Source: Bacteroidales bacterium UBA5235 (GTDB lineage: Bacteria > Bacteroidota > Bacteroidia > Bacteroidales > VadinHA17). From it: a stretch of 63,019 nucleotides of DNA. The position numbers were made by a program, and so were the translations under genes. Below the pieces are notes generated by a model, which was given only the letters and a program-made list of their open reading frames with translations, did not search any database and had not been told where the DNA came from. The stretch's first letter is position 1, and every line of letters begins with the position of its first letter. Location: contig DHUL01000036.1 in assembly GCA_002409145.1 (NCBI GenBank), positions 14,671-77,689 on the forward strand, read 5' to 3'. Below are positions 16,632 through 25,342 of the stretch, piece after piece.

Positions 16632-18102
16632 CCTTGTCGGGCTTAATGCCGGTAAGGAAGGTTCCTATCTTCCTGAAGAAGAGGATATATGTCTCGGCAT
16701 TCATTACGGCTGCGTCAGTGGTGGCCTTATAGGTCAGGAACGCACCTATCGGGAGGAGGATAATGGTGGAGGCAAGCATACCCAAGGGTATGCTTATTAT
16801 CAATTCCTTGGCGAACTTCTCGCCGGAGAGGGTGATCACATAGTATATCACGAAGAAGAGCACAGAGATCACAGCCGGGGTTCCGAGTCCGCCCTTCCGG
16901 ATAATTGCTCCAAGCGGTGCCCCGATAAAAAAGAAGACCAGACAGGCAAATGGAAGGGTAAATCTTTTATACTTCTCAGCTTCGTATTTCCGGAGGTTCT
17001 TTGCTTCCGCCACGAGAGCCTCGCTCTTTTCGATCATGAATGAGGTGCCATCGCGGGCGAAGCTCAAGGCCCTGCTGATAGTGGCGCTCCTGTCATTGTA
17101 GCTCAGGGTGTCGAAGGCAGCACGCGCATTGAACTTCTGTGTATTCCATATTGCAAGGGAGTCATCCTCCTGATTAATGCCCCTGTAGGTATACTGCGAG
17201 GTGGTCATGAGCCTGGTCTGGTTGAACTCTGAGAAATAAGCGTCAGTCCTTGACCGGAACCTGGTTGAAAGCGAGTCAATGAAGAACGTGAGGTCGGCTG
17301 TATTCAGCATCGCGTAGTTGGAGCGGTAGATATCCATGCCAGACCGGTTCAGACCGAAGCCTTCCAATTCCACCACCATGGTCTGTTCTGAGAACCTGTC
17401 ACGTCTGAATGGATATTTCTTCTTCTCCTGGGGTACGTTTTTTTCCTCTATGTCCTTGTATGCATGTCCATTATAGAGTGTCAGGATGAGACCGCTCTCA
17501 TCGGCTGTCACATTCATGTAACCGGAGTCTGCATATATGACCGCGGTGTTTCCTATTCCATCCCTGTGATCGTAGATATAGATCCCGTCGAGGCGGTTTG
17601 TCTCGGGGTCCTTGTCAGTTATCTTGATGCTGAAGCCGTCGATGCCATTGTAGAAGGTTCCTGCCTGGATATTGAGTTCGGGACGCATCCTGCGGATGTC
17701 AGTCAGCAGTGTCCTCGCTTTTCGTGTTGACATGGGGAGGATGTAGTCTGCGAAGAGAAATGATCCTATTGCGAGCAGGGAGGTGAAGACAAAGAGGGGC
17801 ATCATTATCCTCTGCAAAGGAACGCCGGAAGATTTGAGAGCTGTCAGTTCAAGGAACTCGCCGAGGTTACCGAAGGTCATCAGGGAAGCAAGGAGAATTG
17901 CCAGTGGGAGTGACAGCGGAACGAAAGTAAGTGAGAACTGGAAGAGGAGTTCTCCGAGAACTTTGAGTTCCAGACCTTTTCCTGCCAGGTCATCGACATA
18001 CATCCAGAGGAACTGGAGAATGAAAATAATGAGCACAATAAAGAACGTCAGGACCAGTGGCCCGATAAACGATCTTATCATGAACAGATCGATCTTCTTC
18101 AT
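16603..18102 (-). CDS. LptF/LptG-family permease (YjgP/YjgQ)
   Basis: An inner-membrane subunit of the lipopolysaccharide export ABC transporter, which with LptB lifts LPS from the inner membrane toward the LptA/LptD bridge. The 499 residues show three spans in the first 120 residues, a periplasmic beta-jellyroll domain (about 125-375), then three spans in about 388-465. N-terminal ELTALKSSGVPLQRIM is the coupling helix typical of the family. Which of LptF or LptG it represents cannot be decided here. It is 54 bp downstream of the START-like gene. Confidence 0.9.
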   Translation of the reverse strand: MKKIDLFMIRSFIGPLVLTFFIVLIIFILQFLWMYVDDLAGKGLELKVLGELLFQFSLTFVPLSLPLAILLASLMTFGNLGEFLELTALKSSGVPLQRIMMPLFVFTSLLAIGSFLFADYILPMSTRKARTLLTDIRRMRPELNIQAGTFYNGIDGFSIKITDKDPETNRLDGIYIYDHRDGIGNTAVIYADSGYMNVTADESGLILTLYNGHAYKDIEEKNVPQEKKKYPFRRDRFSEQTMVVELEGFGLNRSGMDIYRSNYAMLNTADLTFFIDSLSTRFRSRTDAYFSEFNQTRLMTTSQYTYRGINQEDDSLAIWNTQKFNARAAFDTLSYNDRSATISRALSFARDGTSFMIEKSEALVAEAKNLRKYEAEKYKRFTLPFACLVFFFIGAPLGAIIRKGGLGTPAVISVLFFVIYYVITLSGEKFAKELIISIPLGMLASTIILLPIGAFLTYKATTDAAVMNAETYILFFRKIGTFLTGIKPDKDDEGTGTDA

Positions 18103-18156
18103 TGTTACAGATGTGGTGCAAACGTACGTTATTTTTGAGAAAGATGCAAAGCTCTC

Positions 18157-18543
18157 TCACTCGGTGACGCCGAGAACTTTTTTCAGGTATGATATCTGGG
18201 TATCCCAGAGGTCGCGGGCGTCTTCGATCTCATCCTCTTCTGCATGGTCGGTGATAATAAGTGCAGTATCATTGGTGAGTTCATGGATCATAATCTTGAA
18301 TTCAAAGAAGTTTGATTCGGTGTCAGCGAAGTCCAGCCAGTCGAATCTGACGGCTTTGTTTTCCCTCGCGTATATGAGCCTGGCTCTTGCTTCTGTTTTA
18401 TCCCAATGAAAGGTAAAGATATCACCGTCGACGGTGACATTGTCAGCGAACCATTCTGAAATACCTTCAGGAGTGCTTAGTCTGTCGTAAAGAACTCTTA
18501 CGGGTGTATTTAGAGTGTATTCAATTTCAAATCTGGTTCTCAT
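18157..18543 (-). CDS. START-like (SRPBCC-fold) domain protein
   Basis: A 128-residue cytoplasmic protein made of one helix-grip fold. FEIEYTLNTPVRVLYDRLSTPEGISEWFADNV at the N-terminus is the AHSA1/START-like opening, and the acidic middle HAEEDEIEDARDLWDTQI precedes the long C-terminal helix. Such proteins bind hydrophobic ligands, but this Bacteroidota group has no assigned ligand that I know. It is the first gene of the operon leading to LptF/G, which may hint at lipid handling; that is a guess from position. Confidence 0.82.
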   Translation of the reverse strand: MRTRFEIEYTLNTPVRVLYDRLSTPEGISEWFADNVTVDGDIFTFHWDKTEARARLIYARENKAVRFDWLDFADTESNFFEFKIMIHELTNDTALIITDHAEEDEIEDARDLWDTQISYLKKVLGVTE

Positions 18544-18594
18544 TTCCGGGAAGGACTATCATGCAATATAAAAATAATAGATGAAAAGAAAAAG

Positions 18595-18628
18595 TTTGTC
18601 CGGCAAAATGAAAAAATATTTATATTTG
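18595..18628 (+). promoter_or_regulatory. Promoter of the tRNA gene
   Basis: TTTG (18595-18598), 22 bp, then TATATTTG (18621-18628) fits the Bacteroidota consensus. The tRNA begins 96 bp further on. The leader contains CCGACC and GGTCGG separated by 15 nt or so (around 18678-18705), which could form a hairpin in the precursor. Confidence 0.6.
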
Positions 18629-18724
18629 CAGCCTCGAAAAACACAGGTTTCAGAGGGATAAAGACGCTCCTTTTCCGCCGACCCGCGGACCGGGAAGGTC
18701 GGAGGTTCAGTGAAATAATTAGTT

Positions 18725-18798
18725 GGCGAGATAGCTCAGATGGTTAGAGCGCATGATTCATAATCATGAGGTCGAGAGTTCAATTCTCTCTCTCGCTA
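18725..18798 (+). tRNA. tRNA with CAT anticodon (elongator Met most likely)
   Basis: A 74-nt cloverleaf. The acceptor GGCGAGA pairs with TCTCGCT (with a G-U end pair), the D stem is GCTC/GAGC, the anticodon stem is CATGA/TCATG with loop TTCATAA, and the T stem is GAGAG/CTCTC with loop TTCAATT. The discriminator is A and CCA is not encoded. The anticodon stem lacks the three G-C pairs of initiator tRNA, so it is elongator Met or the lysidine-modified Ile tRNA, which also has a CAT anticodon gene. I favour Met. Confidence 0.92.
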
Positions 18799-18809
18799 CA
18801 CAGAAAATC

Positions 18810-18851
18810 AACCACTTCCATTATAAAAGATGGAGGTGGTTTTTGTTTTTT
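18810..18851 (+). terminator. Rho-independent terminator after the tRNA
   Basis: AACCACTTCCAT (18810-18821) pairs with ATGGAGGTGGTT (18830-18841) over 12 positions with one G-U pair and an 8-nt loop, and is followed by TTTGTTTTTT. Confidence 0.9.
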
Positions 18852-18933
18852 GCCGGGTTTTAGCCAGTATATCATGGCCTGCAGATAGTAAAACTTACCT
18901 TGCCTCTTATTTCTTATCCGTTATCCGGTACTC

Positions 18934-20256
18934 TCATCCTACAAACTCTTTTTCCAGTTCTTCCAGTGTCTTCCCTTTGGTTTCAGGAACATATTTCAGC
19001 ACGTATAACAGATTAGCAAGACAAATCAGGGCAAAAATCAGGAAAGTAATTCCACCACTCAATCTTTCAAGCATGACAGGAAAAGAGATGCTTACGATGG
19101 AGCAGGCAATCCAAAGCGCAACAATGGCTATCGACATTCCTTTGCTTCGCAGGCGATTTGGGAACAATTCGGTTGCCACAACCCAGAGAGCAGGACCCAG
19201 TGATGCGGCAAAAAAGGCAATGTATCCGAGGATAAATACCAGCACCAAAACTCCGGAAGTCTGACTGGAAAAGTACAGTATTGACAACCCTGTGAGCATT
19301 AACATCATACCGGTTGAACCGATAATAATTAAAAGTTTACGTCCAAAACGGTCGATTAAAACCATTGCGACCAATGTAAAGACCAGGTTGGTGCTCCCAA
19401 TGAGAATGGTTTGCAACAAGGCCGAATCATTACTCTGCCCCACATCTGCAAATATTTTTGGTGCATAGTACATAATTGTATTGATTCCGGTAATTTGCTG
19501 AAAAACAGCTAATATAATCCCGATAAACAGGAGCGGTTTGACTTTGGGAGCCAGGAGCTCCCTAAAAGTTGATACCTCCTGGTTTTTTAATGTCTCTTCG
19601 ATTTCCTTCAGTTCGAAAGAGGCAGATTCTTTTCCGGAGGTTTTGATTAACACTTTTAAAGCATCATCATTCCGTCCCCAGGCAACCAGCCAGCGCGGGC
19701 TTTCCGGTACCAGGAACATGCTGAAGAAAAGCAATATGGCAGGTGCAGCCATCACCAGTAACATCCATCGCCAATTGTTATCCCCGGTATTCACCAGCAA
19801 ATAATTGCTGAAGAAAGCCACCTGGATACCAATTACAATTGCCAGTTGGTTAAGTGAAACCAGGGTACCGCGACTTTTGGCCGGGGCCAGTTCTGCAATG
19901 TACATTGGCGATAATATCGAAGCGACTCCGACTGCAATTCCACCCAAAACACGTGAAATTACGAAGAAGGATAGGGAATGTGCTGAAGCGCTTCCAACAG
20001 CCGAAATAATAAAGAATAATGCCGCTGCCATCAGTACTTTTTTACGTCCATAGTGGTCACCGGCTTTTCCGGCCAGAAAAACCCCCACTGTGCAACCAAA
20101 AAGTAAACTGCTTACTGTCCAGCCCAGTCCTGCTTCTGACAAGCCGAAATAAGGCTGAATAAAATTGATGGTTCCGGAAATAACAGCAGTGTCAAAACCG
20201 AATAAAAGCCCGCCCAGGGAGGCAACCACTGAAATAAGTAAAACGTAAAGCTTCAT
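18934..20256 (-). CDS. MFS sugar porter
   Basis: A 440-residue transporter with 12 predicted spans that should carry a monosaccharide with protons across the inner membrane. Sugar-porter signatures are all present: GFDTAVISG near the start, GDHYGRKKVL, PESPRWL at the end of the first half, QQITGINTIMYYAPKIF, IDRFGRKLL and the C-terminal PETKGKTLEELE. The substrate (glucose, xylose, arabinose or similar) is not decided by sequence. It lies between a tRNA and the lysine operon, 126 bp after dapD on the same strand, with no sugar-catabolic gene next to it. Parts of the gene look richer in A/T than the rest of the window, so acquisition is possible. Confidence 0.93.
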   Translation of the reverse strand: MKLYVLLISVVASLGGLLFGFDTAVISGTINFIQPYFGLSEAGLGWTVSSLLFGCTVGVFLAGKAGDHYGRKKVLMAAALFFIISAVGSASAHSLSFFVISRVLGGIAVGVASILSPMYIAELAPAKSRGTLVSLNQLAIVIGIQVAFFSNYLLVNTGDNNWRWMLLVMAAPAILLFFSMFLVPESPRWLVAWGRNDDALKVLIKTSGKESASFELKEIEETLKNQEVSTFRELLAPKVKPLLFIGIILAVFQQITGINTIMYYAPKIFADVGQSNDSALLQTILIGSTNLVFTLVAMVLIDRFGRKLLIIIGSTGMMLMLTGLSILYFSSQTSGVLVLVFILGYIAFFAASLGPALWVVATELFPNRLRSKGMSIAIVALWIACSIVSISFPVMLERLSGGITFLIFALICLANLLYVLKYVPETKGKTLEELEKEFVG

Positions 20257-20382
20257 GGATTTTTGTTACCTTTTAATTACCTAAACAGGAATAGTTATAA
20301 AACGGGACAAAAAAGCTTTTCCCGGCCGGTAAAGTTATCATTCCTTTTGCATTTAGTTTGTTGTTGATTGCAGGACGGAGTC

Positions 20383-21222
20383 TTAACTATTACCACGCAA
20401 CAGATCTTCAAGAGCTACTGATAATGACGTCTTTTGATCCCTGTATTTGATGATTACCGGACAGTAGAGATGAATCCCCTTCTCCTTGCCGAATCCGTTG
20501 TTAACCGGCCTGCTTCCGGCAACCACAACCGCTCCAGCCGGAACCCTCAAGGGAATGGATTCGCTCTTTCTGAGATACTCACCGGTAGTATTGTCAAAAA
20601 TCGGTGTGGAACCATTCAGTATAACTCCTGTACCCAACACGGCTCTTTCTTCAATGATTGTCCCTTCATAAATGCCGCAGTTACCGCCTACAAAGACATT
20701 ATCTTCGATAATTACCGGCATAGCATTAACCGGTTCAAGGACTCCTCCAATCTGTGATCCTGCCGAGATATGAACATTCTTGCCTATCTGTGCACAGGAA
20801 CCTACCAATGCATTGGAGTCAATCATGCATCCGCTGTCAATATATGCACCTGTATTTATGTATGAAGGAGGCATTATGACTGCTCCGGCAGCTACATATG
20901 CACCGCTCCTGACGGAGGTGCCACCGGGAACGACCCTGACACCGTCAATTGTATTGAATGACCTTACCGGGAATGTGTCCTTGTCATGGAATGAGAAAGA
21001 GTCACCCCCGTATTCCTTCATGACGCCAAATTTGAAACCCCAGAGGATCACACTCTTCACCCATGAGTTAATTATCCACCCTGTCTCGCCTCTGACGGCT
21101 ACTCTCAGATCCCCGCTTTCCAGCGCTTCCCTGACCTCATAGAAGAGGGAAAGTGACCTTTCCGGATCTCCGGAACCGGCAATCTTTTCAAATTCTCCTT
21201 TCAGTTCTGAGATGTTTTTCAT
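20383..21222 (-). CDS. dapD: Tetrahydrodipicolinate N-succinyltransferase
   Basis: Transfers succinyl from succinyl-CoA to tetrahydrodipicolinate in the succinylase branch of lysine and meso-diaminopimelate synthesis. The 279 residues have an alpha-helical N-terminal part (WIINSWVKSVILWGF) and a left-handed beta-helix of hexapeptide repeats, from about VRSGAYVAAGAVIMPPSYIN to AVLGTGVILNG. SGCMIDSNALVGSCAQIG and GGVLEPVNAMPVIIED match DapD rather than the acetyltransferase DapH. It is the last gene of the operon, 20 bp after dapA. Confidence 0.96.
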   Translation of the reverse strand: MKNISELKGEFEKIAGSGDPERSLSLFYEVREALESGDLRVAVRGETGWIINSWVKSVILWGFKFGVMKEYGGDSFSFHDKDTFPVRSFNTIDGVRVVPGGTSVRSGAYVAAGAVIMPPSYINTGAYIDSGCMIDSNALVGSCAQIGKNVHISAGSQIGGVLEPVNAMPVIIEDNVFVGGNCGIYEGTIIEERAVLGTGVILNGSTPIFDNTTGEYLRKSESIPLRVPAGAVVVAGSRPVNNGFGKEKGIHLYCPVIIKYRDQKTSLSVALEDLLRGNS

Positions 21223-21242
21223 AACCTGTTGATTTTTAATTT

Positions 21243-22124
21243 TTAAAGATCCGATAGTCCTTCCAAAATACTCTCCATTAACTTGTCTGTCTGAACGGTC
21301 GAGCCTGTCAATGGCAGTCTCAGCCTGTTCTTTATCAAGCCTTTGAGCGCAAGTGCCGATTTCACCGGGATTGGGTTGGTTTCAACAAAACAGGCTTTGA
21401 AAAGGGGCATGAGCCTGTGGTGCAAAACCGCAGCCTCTTTCGTGCGTCCTTCAGACAGAAGTGCGGTCATTTTCACTAAGGGTGAGGGGGCAATGTTTGA
21501 AGCAACGCTTATAGCACCTTTAGCCCCGGTACACATCAGGGGGAAGATCATATCATCATTCCCTGAAAACACTGAGAATCCTTCCGGGGCCAGACGGATA
21601 ATCTCACTTACCTGTTCATAATTAACGCATGCCTCTTTGACGGCGATAATATTTTTAAGTTCAGCCAGCCTGAGTGTTGTTTCAGCTGACATGTTAATGC
21701 TGGTCCGGCCGGGAATATTATATAGAATAATTGGGGTGGAGGTCGATTCCGAGACAGCTTTAAAGTGCAGGAAGATTCCCTCCTGAGTGGGTTTGTTGTA
21801 ATAGGGGACCACAACCAGGAAGGCATCAGGGTTAAACCTGGAAAGGATTGAGATGTTTTTAATTACAGCCTTTGTGGAGTTGGCACCAACTCCTGCAACT
21901 ACCGGTACTTTGCTATCGTTCAGTTCCATGATGGTGGCGATAAGTCTCTCCCTCTCCTCTTCTTCCAGGCATGGAGTTTCCCCGGTAGTGCCCAGCGGCA
22001 CGAGAAAATCTATCGAGGCATCAAGCTGCCTTCTGACCAATGTGCCCAGAGAATCCCAGTCAATCTCAAGGTTGTCATCAAATGGCGTGATCAATGCAGT
22101 GCCACATCCTCTAATCTCTCTCAT
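21243..22124 (-). CDS. dapA: 4-hydroxy-tetrahydrodipicolinate synthase
   Basis: Condenses pyruvate with aspartate semialdehyde, the first step specific to lysine/DAP. The 293-residue TIM barrel has LGTTGETPCL (44-53), the catalytic Tyr135 in ILYNIPGRTS and the Schiff-base Lys163 in IAVKEAC. It begins 14 bp inside the end of dapB, so the two are probably translationally coupled. Confidence 0.96.
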   Translation of the reverse strand: MREIRGCGTALITPFDDNLEIDWDSLGTLVRRQLDASIDFLVPLGTTGETPCLEEEERERLIATIMELNDSKVPVVAGVGANSTKAVIKNISILSRFNPDAFLVVVPYYNKPTQEGIFLHFKAVSESTSTPIILYNIPGRTSINMSAETTLRLAELKNIIAVKEACVNYEQVSEIIRLAPEGFSVFSGNDDMIFPLMCTGAKGAISVASNIAPSPLVKMTALLSEGRTKEAAVLHHRLMPLFKACFVETNPIPVKSALALKGLIKNRLRLPLTGSTVQTDKLMESILEGLSDL

Positions 22125-22815
22125 TTAACATTGCTTTTTTAAATTTTTCCCTTAATAGTTCCGTGAAATCAAATACACCTTCAAGGTCCGAAGTCCAGAA
22201 CGCTGACTGTATTGCCCCGGAGGCAAAACCTCTTCTTGAAAAAGCTTCGTGAGTCAGTACAATCCGGTCATCTTCGGATTCGAAACCCAGGTTATGTATA
22301 CCTGGTATGTAGCCGCACCTGACCGATTGCAGGGAGCACTCTTTGCCGGTCTCCTTCTCGACGATGTTTCTGAGAGTGCCGGCTGTGCCTGATGGTGTGT
22401 CAACCTTGAACTTGTGGTGAAATTCGGTAATATATGAGTCATAACCACCCGATACAGCAAGCAGTACTGACGAAATCCGGGCAATCTCAAAAAAGATGTT
22501 GACCCCGACAGAAAAATTGGAGGCATGGATCATTGTGGTTCCCCTTTCCCGGAAGTATCCGGTGATTTCTTCTTTTACATCATCCCATCCTGTGGTTCCG
22601 ATCACAGCAGCCCTGAAATTATCGGCAATAAAGCGATAATTATTCCGGAATGACATTGGAGTTGTGAAATCAATGCATACCGATTCAGATGCGATTATCT
22701 TGTCAAATCCGCAAATGTCCTCGGTTGTATAGAGAGTAACATCTGCTCTATCATGAAGGATGGAATAGATCTCCCTGCCCATCCTGCCATACCCTGAAAT
22801 CACTATTTTCATCAT
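22111..22815 (-). CDS. dapB: 4-hydroxy-tetrahydrodipicolinate reductase
   Basis: Reduces the DapA product with NAD(P)H. The 234 residues have the dinucleotide loop ISGYGRMGREI at 6-16, the central CIDFTTP block, and the catalytic/binding motif EFHHKFKVDTPSGTA. It overlaps lysC by 4 bp and dapA by 14 bp. The start may equally be the second Met (22812). Length is a little short compared with the 250-270 residues common in Proteobacteria, as in other Bacteroidota. Confidence 0.95.
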   Translation of the reverse strand: MMKIVISGYGRMGREIYSILHDRADVTLYTTEDICGFDKIIASESVCIDFTTPMSFRNNYRFIADNFRAAVIGTTGWDDVKEEITGYFRERGTTMIHASNFSVGVNIFFEIARISSVLLAVSGGYDSYITEFHHKFKVDTPSGTAGTLRNIVEKETGKECSLQSVRCGYIPGIHNLGFESEDDRIVLTHEAFSRRGFASGAIQSAFWTSDLEGVFDFTELLREKFKKAMLNERD

Positions 22816-24167
22816 TCGAAAAACTCTTTATGCAATGAGCTGACCACTGGTGTCAGGTCACTCCTGTTTACAACAAAGCTTATGTTTATGTCAGAAGCCC
22901 CCTGACTTATCATTGTAATATTGTAATCACTTACTGCACTGAAAATTCTTTTTGCGAGACCGGTAGTCTCTTTCAGGTTTTTCCCTACAATTGAGACCTG
23001 TGATTTGTTGCTGTTCACCGATACTATTGCAAACTGCGATAATTCTGCAACAATGCCATCCAGACTTCTTTCCGAATCAACTGTAAGAGAGACGTTTACC
23101 TCTGAGGTGCTGATAAGATCCACTGAGATTCCGTATTTCCCGAATACTTCGAAAAGCCGGGTAAGGAAACCAAAGGCATTCAGCATCTTCATTGAGTAGA
23201 TGTTGATTACTGTAATATTTTCCTTGAAGGAGATAGCCTTTACCCCATTCTCATGAACCAGTTCGTCTTTCAGGATGAGAGTACCCTGCTTTTCAGGCTG
23301 CATTGAGTTCAGGACCCGTACCGGGATATTTTTTTCTATTGCAGGCTGTATGGTTGCCGGGTGAAGGACTTTCGCACCGAAGAATGAGAGTTCGGCAGCT
23401 TCGTTGAATGACATTACCGGGATACTCCTTGTTTTTTTAACTTTCTTCGGGTCAGTGGTATGGACACCATCAACATCTTTCCAGATCTGTATCTCGGAGG
23501 CATTTGCTGCCATGCCGATAAGGGCCGCAGTATAATCAGAACCTCCTCTGCCAAGAGTGGTGCCGACACCTTCTGCCGTGGCGGAAATAAACCCCTGCGT
23601 AATTACCACATCATTGGTCAGAAACTCCCTTTCAAGCAATTCCTGAACATTCCGGCAGATAAGATCGGTCTGTGGTTCTCCTTTCAGGTATTTCCCATCT
23701 GTGATAATAATGTTCCTGGCATCTGCAAATGCACAACTCAGGCCGGATTTCAGCATGGCCCTGAAAATGATGCCAGATGATAGTAATTCTCCGTAAGACA
23801 GGATTTTAGCAAATGACATATCCGACAGCTCTTCCAGAAGTGAGATAACCCTGACAATCTCATTAAGCTTTGCAAACAGTTGTTTCACGGTTTCTGTTGC
23901 CTCCTTCAGCAATAGTCCTTCTCCTGTCAGCAACTCCTCTGCCATTTTCAAGTGCCTCTGTTCAAGGCCGTTGGTCAGGTTTATAGCCTCCTCAACCTGT
24001 CCTTTGGCAGCATGCTGTGCAATCATTGTCAGCGTATCTGTCACCCCCGAAAGGGCTGAAACAACAACAACTATTTTCTGTGAAGAATTCTTGCATACAA
24101 TCTTTATAAGCCTTTCAACTGCTTCCTTATCCCTGACGGACGTGCCGCCAAATTTCATTACTATCAT
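22812..24167 (-). CDS. lysC: Aspartate kinase (monofunctional)
   Basis: Phosphorylates aspartate, the entry reaction for lysine, threonine, methionine and DAP. The 451 residues start IVMKFGGTSV and contain VVVSALSGVTD, LGRGGSDYTAALIG and KDVDGVHTTDPK of the kinase domain. Two ACT modules follow (about 300-451, with VNIYSMKML and VSIVGKNLKETTG), the regulatory part through which lysine usually inhibits this class. There is no homoserine dehydrogenase fusion. It sits 10 bp after the M20 peptidase gene and overlaps dapB. Confidence 0.95.
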   Translation of the reverse strand: MIVMKFGGTSVRDKEAVERLIKIVCKNSSQKIVVVVSALSGVTDTLTMIAQHAAKGQVEEAINLTNGLEQRHLKMAEELLTGEGLLLKEATETVKQLFAKLNEIVRVISLLEELSDMSFAKILSYGELLSSGIIFRAMLKSGLSCAFADARNIIITDGKYLKGEPQTDLICRNVQELLEREFLTNDVVITQGFISATAEGVGTTLGRGGSDYTAALIGMAANASEIQIWKDVDGVHTTDPKKVKKTRSIPVMSFNEAAELSFFGAKVLHPATIQPAIEKNIPVRVLNSMQPEKQGTLILKDELVHENGVKAISFKENITVINIYSMKMLNAFGFLTRLFEVFGKYGISVDLISTSEVNVSLTVDSERSLDGIVAELSQFAIVSVNSNKSQVSIVGKNLKETTGLAKRIFSAVSDYNITMISQGASDINISFVVNRSDLTPVVSSLHKEFFE

Positions 24168-24177
24168 TTCTTTCAGA

Positions 24178-25167
24178 TTACCCTCTGATTGTTTTGTAAA
24201 TTTGTTTTAAGTCAAATATTGCTTTTTCAATGTCCGAAACATTGATAAACTCATCGTTAGTATGTGCTACCCTGATGCTGCCCGGGCCATAGAGAAGACA
24301 TTTTCCCAGGCTGGTGAGACAGGGCCCATCGCATCCGAAGGCCACTATGTCACTCTGAAAGCCTTCAATGTAATGATAATAAAAAGGTTCGTCCTCTCTG
24401 ATTTTTGTGATGGTGGTTCTGTTATCAATGATGCCATTGAGGATGGATTCTATTAAATGAGATGAAGCCGGTGTAGTTCTGAAATAGATTTTAAAGTTCA
24501 CCAGATCAGGCAGAACATTATAGGCATTTTCCGCTGAAAGCAGGCCTATGTTATAAGTGGTTGAACCCAGAATCTGATCTGGGGGAAAGTCCACGGCTGC
24601 CAGCCTGTTAAGGAATAACCTCATACTATCTATGGCATCGTCGCCGAATTGTGGGTAACCAGAGTGACAGCTGACACCCCTTATCTGCACGCCGTAAAGC
24701 TGTATTCCTTTTCCTGCTTTGATTAGCTTGTTCTCAGTCGGTTCACATATAATTACGTACTTACAGCCTTTTATCAGCTTATTTGCAGCCTTAGCCCCTT
24801 TTGACCCGATCTCCTCACCGGACACAAGTAGTAGTCCGAAGTTGCTTTCTCCTTCACTGTGGAGACCCCTGCACACATTCACCAGAGTTATTATCTGTCC
24901 CTTTGCATCGCAGGCGCCTCTGCCGTAGACACAGTTGTCTGCCAGAACCGGCGCTATGAAAGGAGGCACGGTGTCAAGATGTGTACAGAAGATAATCTCA
25001 GGTGTGCCCCATTTGAAGAACAGGTTAGTACTGCCGTCTCCAACTTCCTGTATTTCAAGGGTTGCCCCCGGAACATACATGTGTTCGGCAATGTAACATG
25101 AAAGCTCAGCCTCCATTCCGGAGGTTGAATCTATATTCATTATTTTTATCAGTTCTTCGGTTATCAT
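24178..25167 (-). CDS. dapE: M20-family deacylase, probable succinyl-diaminopimelate desuccinylase
   Basis: First gene of the lysine operon. The 329 residues carry the dinuclear zinc motifs of the M20 family: FCTHLDTVPP, YGRGACDAKGQ with the bridging Asp, VSGEEIGSKGAKA with the catalytic Glu pair, CEPTENK, and a C-terminal VAHTNDEFINV for the last His ligand. Family members act on succinyl-DAP (DapE), acetylornithine (ArgE) or lysW-linked substrates. Neighbours dapD, dapA, dapB and lysC make DapE the natural reading and would complete the desuccinylation step of the succinylase route. The aminotransferase (dapC/argD), asd and lysA are not here. At 329 residues it is shorter than Proteobacterial DapE (about 375). 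Confidence 0.78.
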   Translation of the reverse strand: MITEELIKIMNIDSTSGMEAELSCYIAEHMYVPGATLEIQEVGDGSTNLFFKWGTPEIIFCTHLDTVPPFIAPVLADNCVYGRGACDAKGQIITLVNVCRGLHSEGESNFGLLLVSGEEIGSKGAKAANKLIKGCKYVIICEPTENKLIKAGKGIQLYGVQIRGVSCHSGYPQFGDDAIDSMRLFLNRLAAVDFPPDQILGSTTYNIGLLSAENAYNVLPDLVNFKIYFRTTPASSHLIESILNGIIDNRTTITKIREDEPFYYHYIEGFQSDIVAFGCDGPCLTSLGKCLLYGPGSIRVAHTNDEFINVSDIEKAIFDLKQIYKTIRG

Positions 25168-25201
25168 TGTCGGTTACGGGTTTCATCTTTTTAAAAAAAA
25201 A

Positions 25202-25222
25202 GCACGAATTAAAGATTCGTGC
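25202..25222 (-). terminator. Terminator/attenuator hairpin just upstream of the lysine operon
   Basis: On the minus strand GCACGAAT, a 5-nt loop and ATTCGTGC form a perfect 8-bp stem, followed directly by nine T residues. The T-tract ends about 25 bp before the dapE-like start codon, leaving no space for a separate promoter between them. A conditional terminator (attenuation) is therefore likely. Confidence 0.8.
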
Positions 25223-25243
25223 CTTTATTATTACACAGAATCC

Positions 25244-25300
25244 CTAAAGTCTGTTTGGCTTTTCTACCGATTGCACGATGAACTTTGAAAATAGTTTCAT
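25244..25300 (-). CDS. Possible leader peptide (18 codons) before the attenuator
   Basis: ATG at 25300 opens an 18-codon frame, MKLFSKFIVQSVEKPNRL, ending at TAG 21 bp before the terminator stem. It contains three lysine codons, not consecutive, so classical lysine-codon stalling is only weakly suggested. Codons 8-10 (TCGTGC, 25278-25273) repeat the last six bases of the terminator's 3' arm, so this segment could pair with the 5' arm and block the terminator. A TAnnTTTG element lies about 35 bp upstream. Coding status is uncertain. Confidence 0.3.
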   Translation of the reverse strand: MKLFSKFIVQSVEKPNRL

Positions 25301-25334
25301 TTTGATTGGTGGACTGTATTGTTTTAATAATCTG

Positions 25335-25342
25335 CAAATGTA
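25335..25342 (-). promoter_or_regulatory. Putative -7 element of the lysine operon leader
   Basis: On the minus strand 25342-25335 reads TACATTTG, an exact TAnnTTTG match. Transcription would start near 25328 and give a leader of about 160 nt before the dapE-like start, with the small frame and the terminator inside it. No clear -33 TTTG is seen. Confidence 0.45.
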
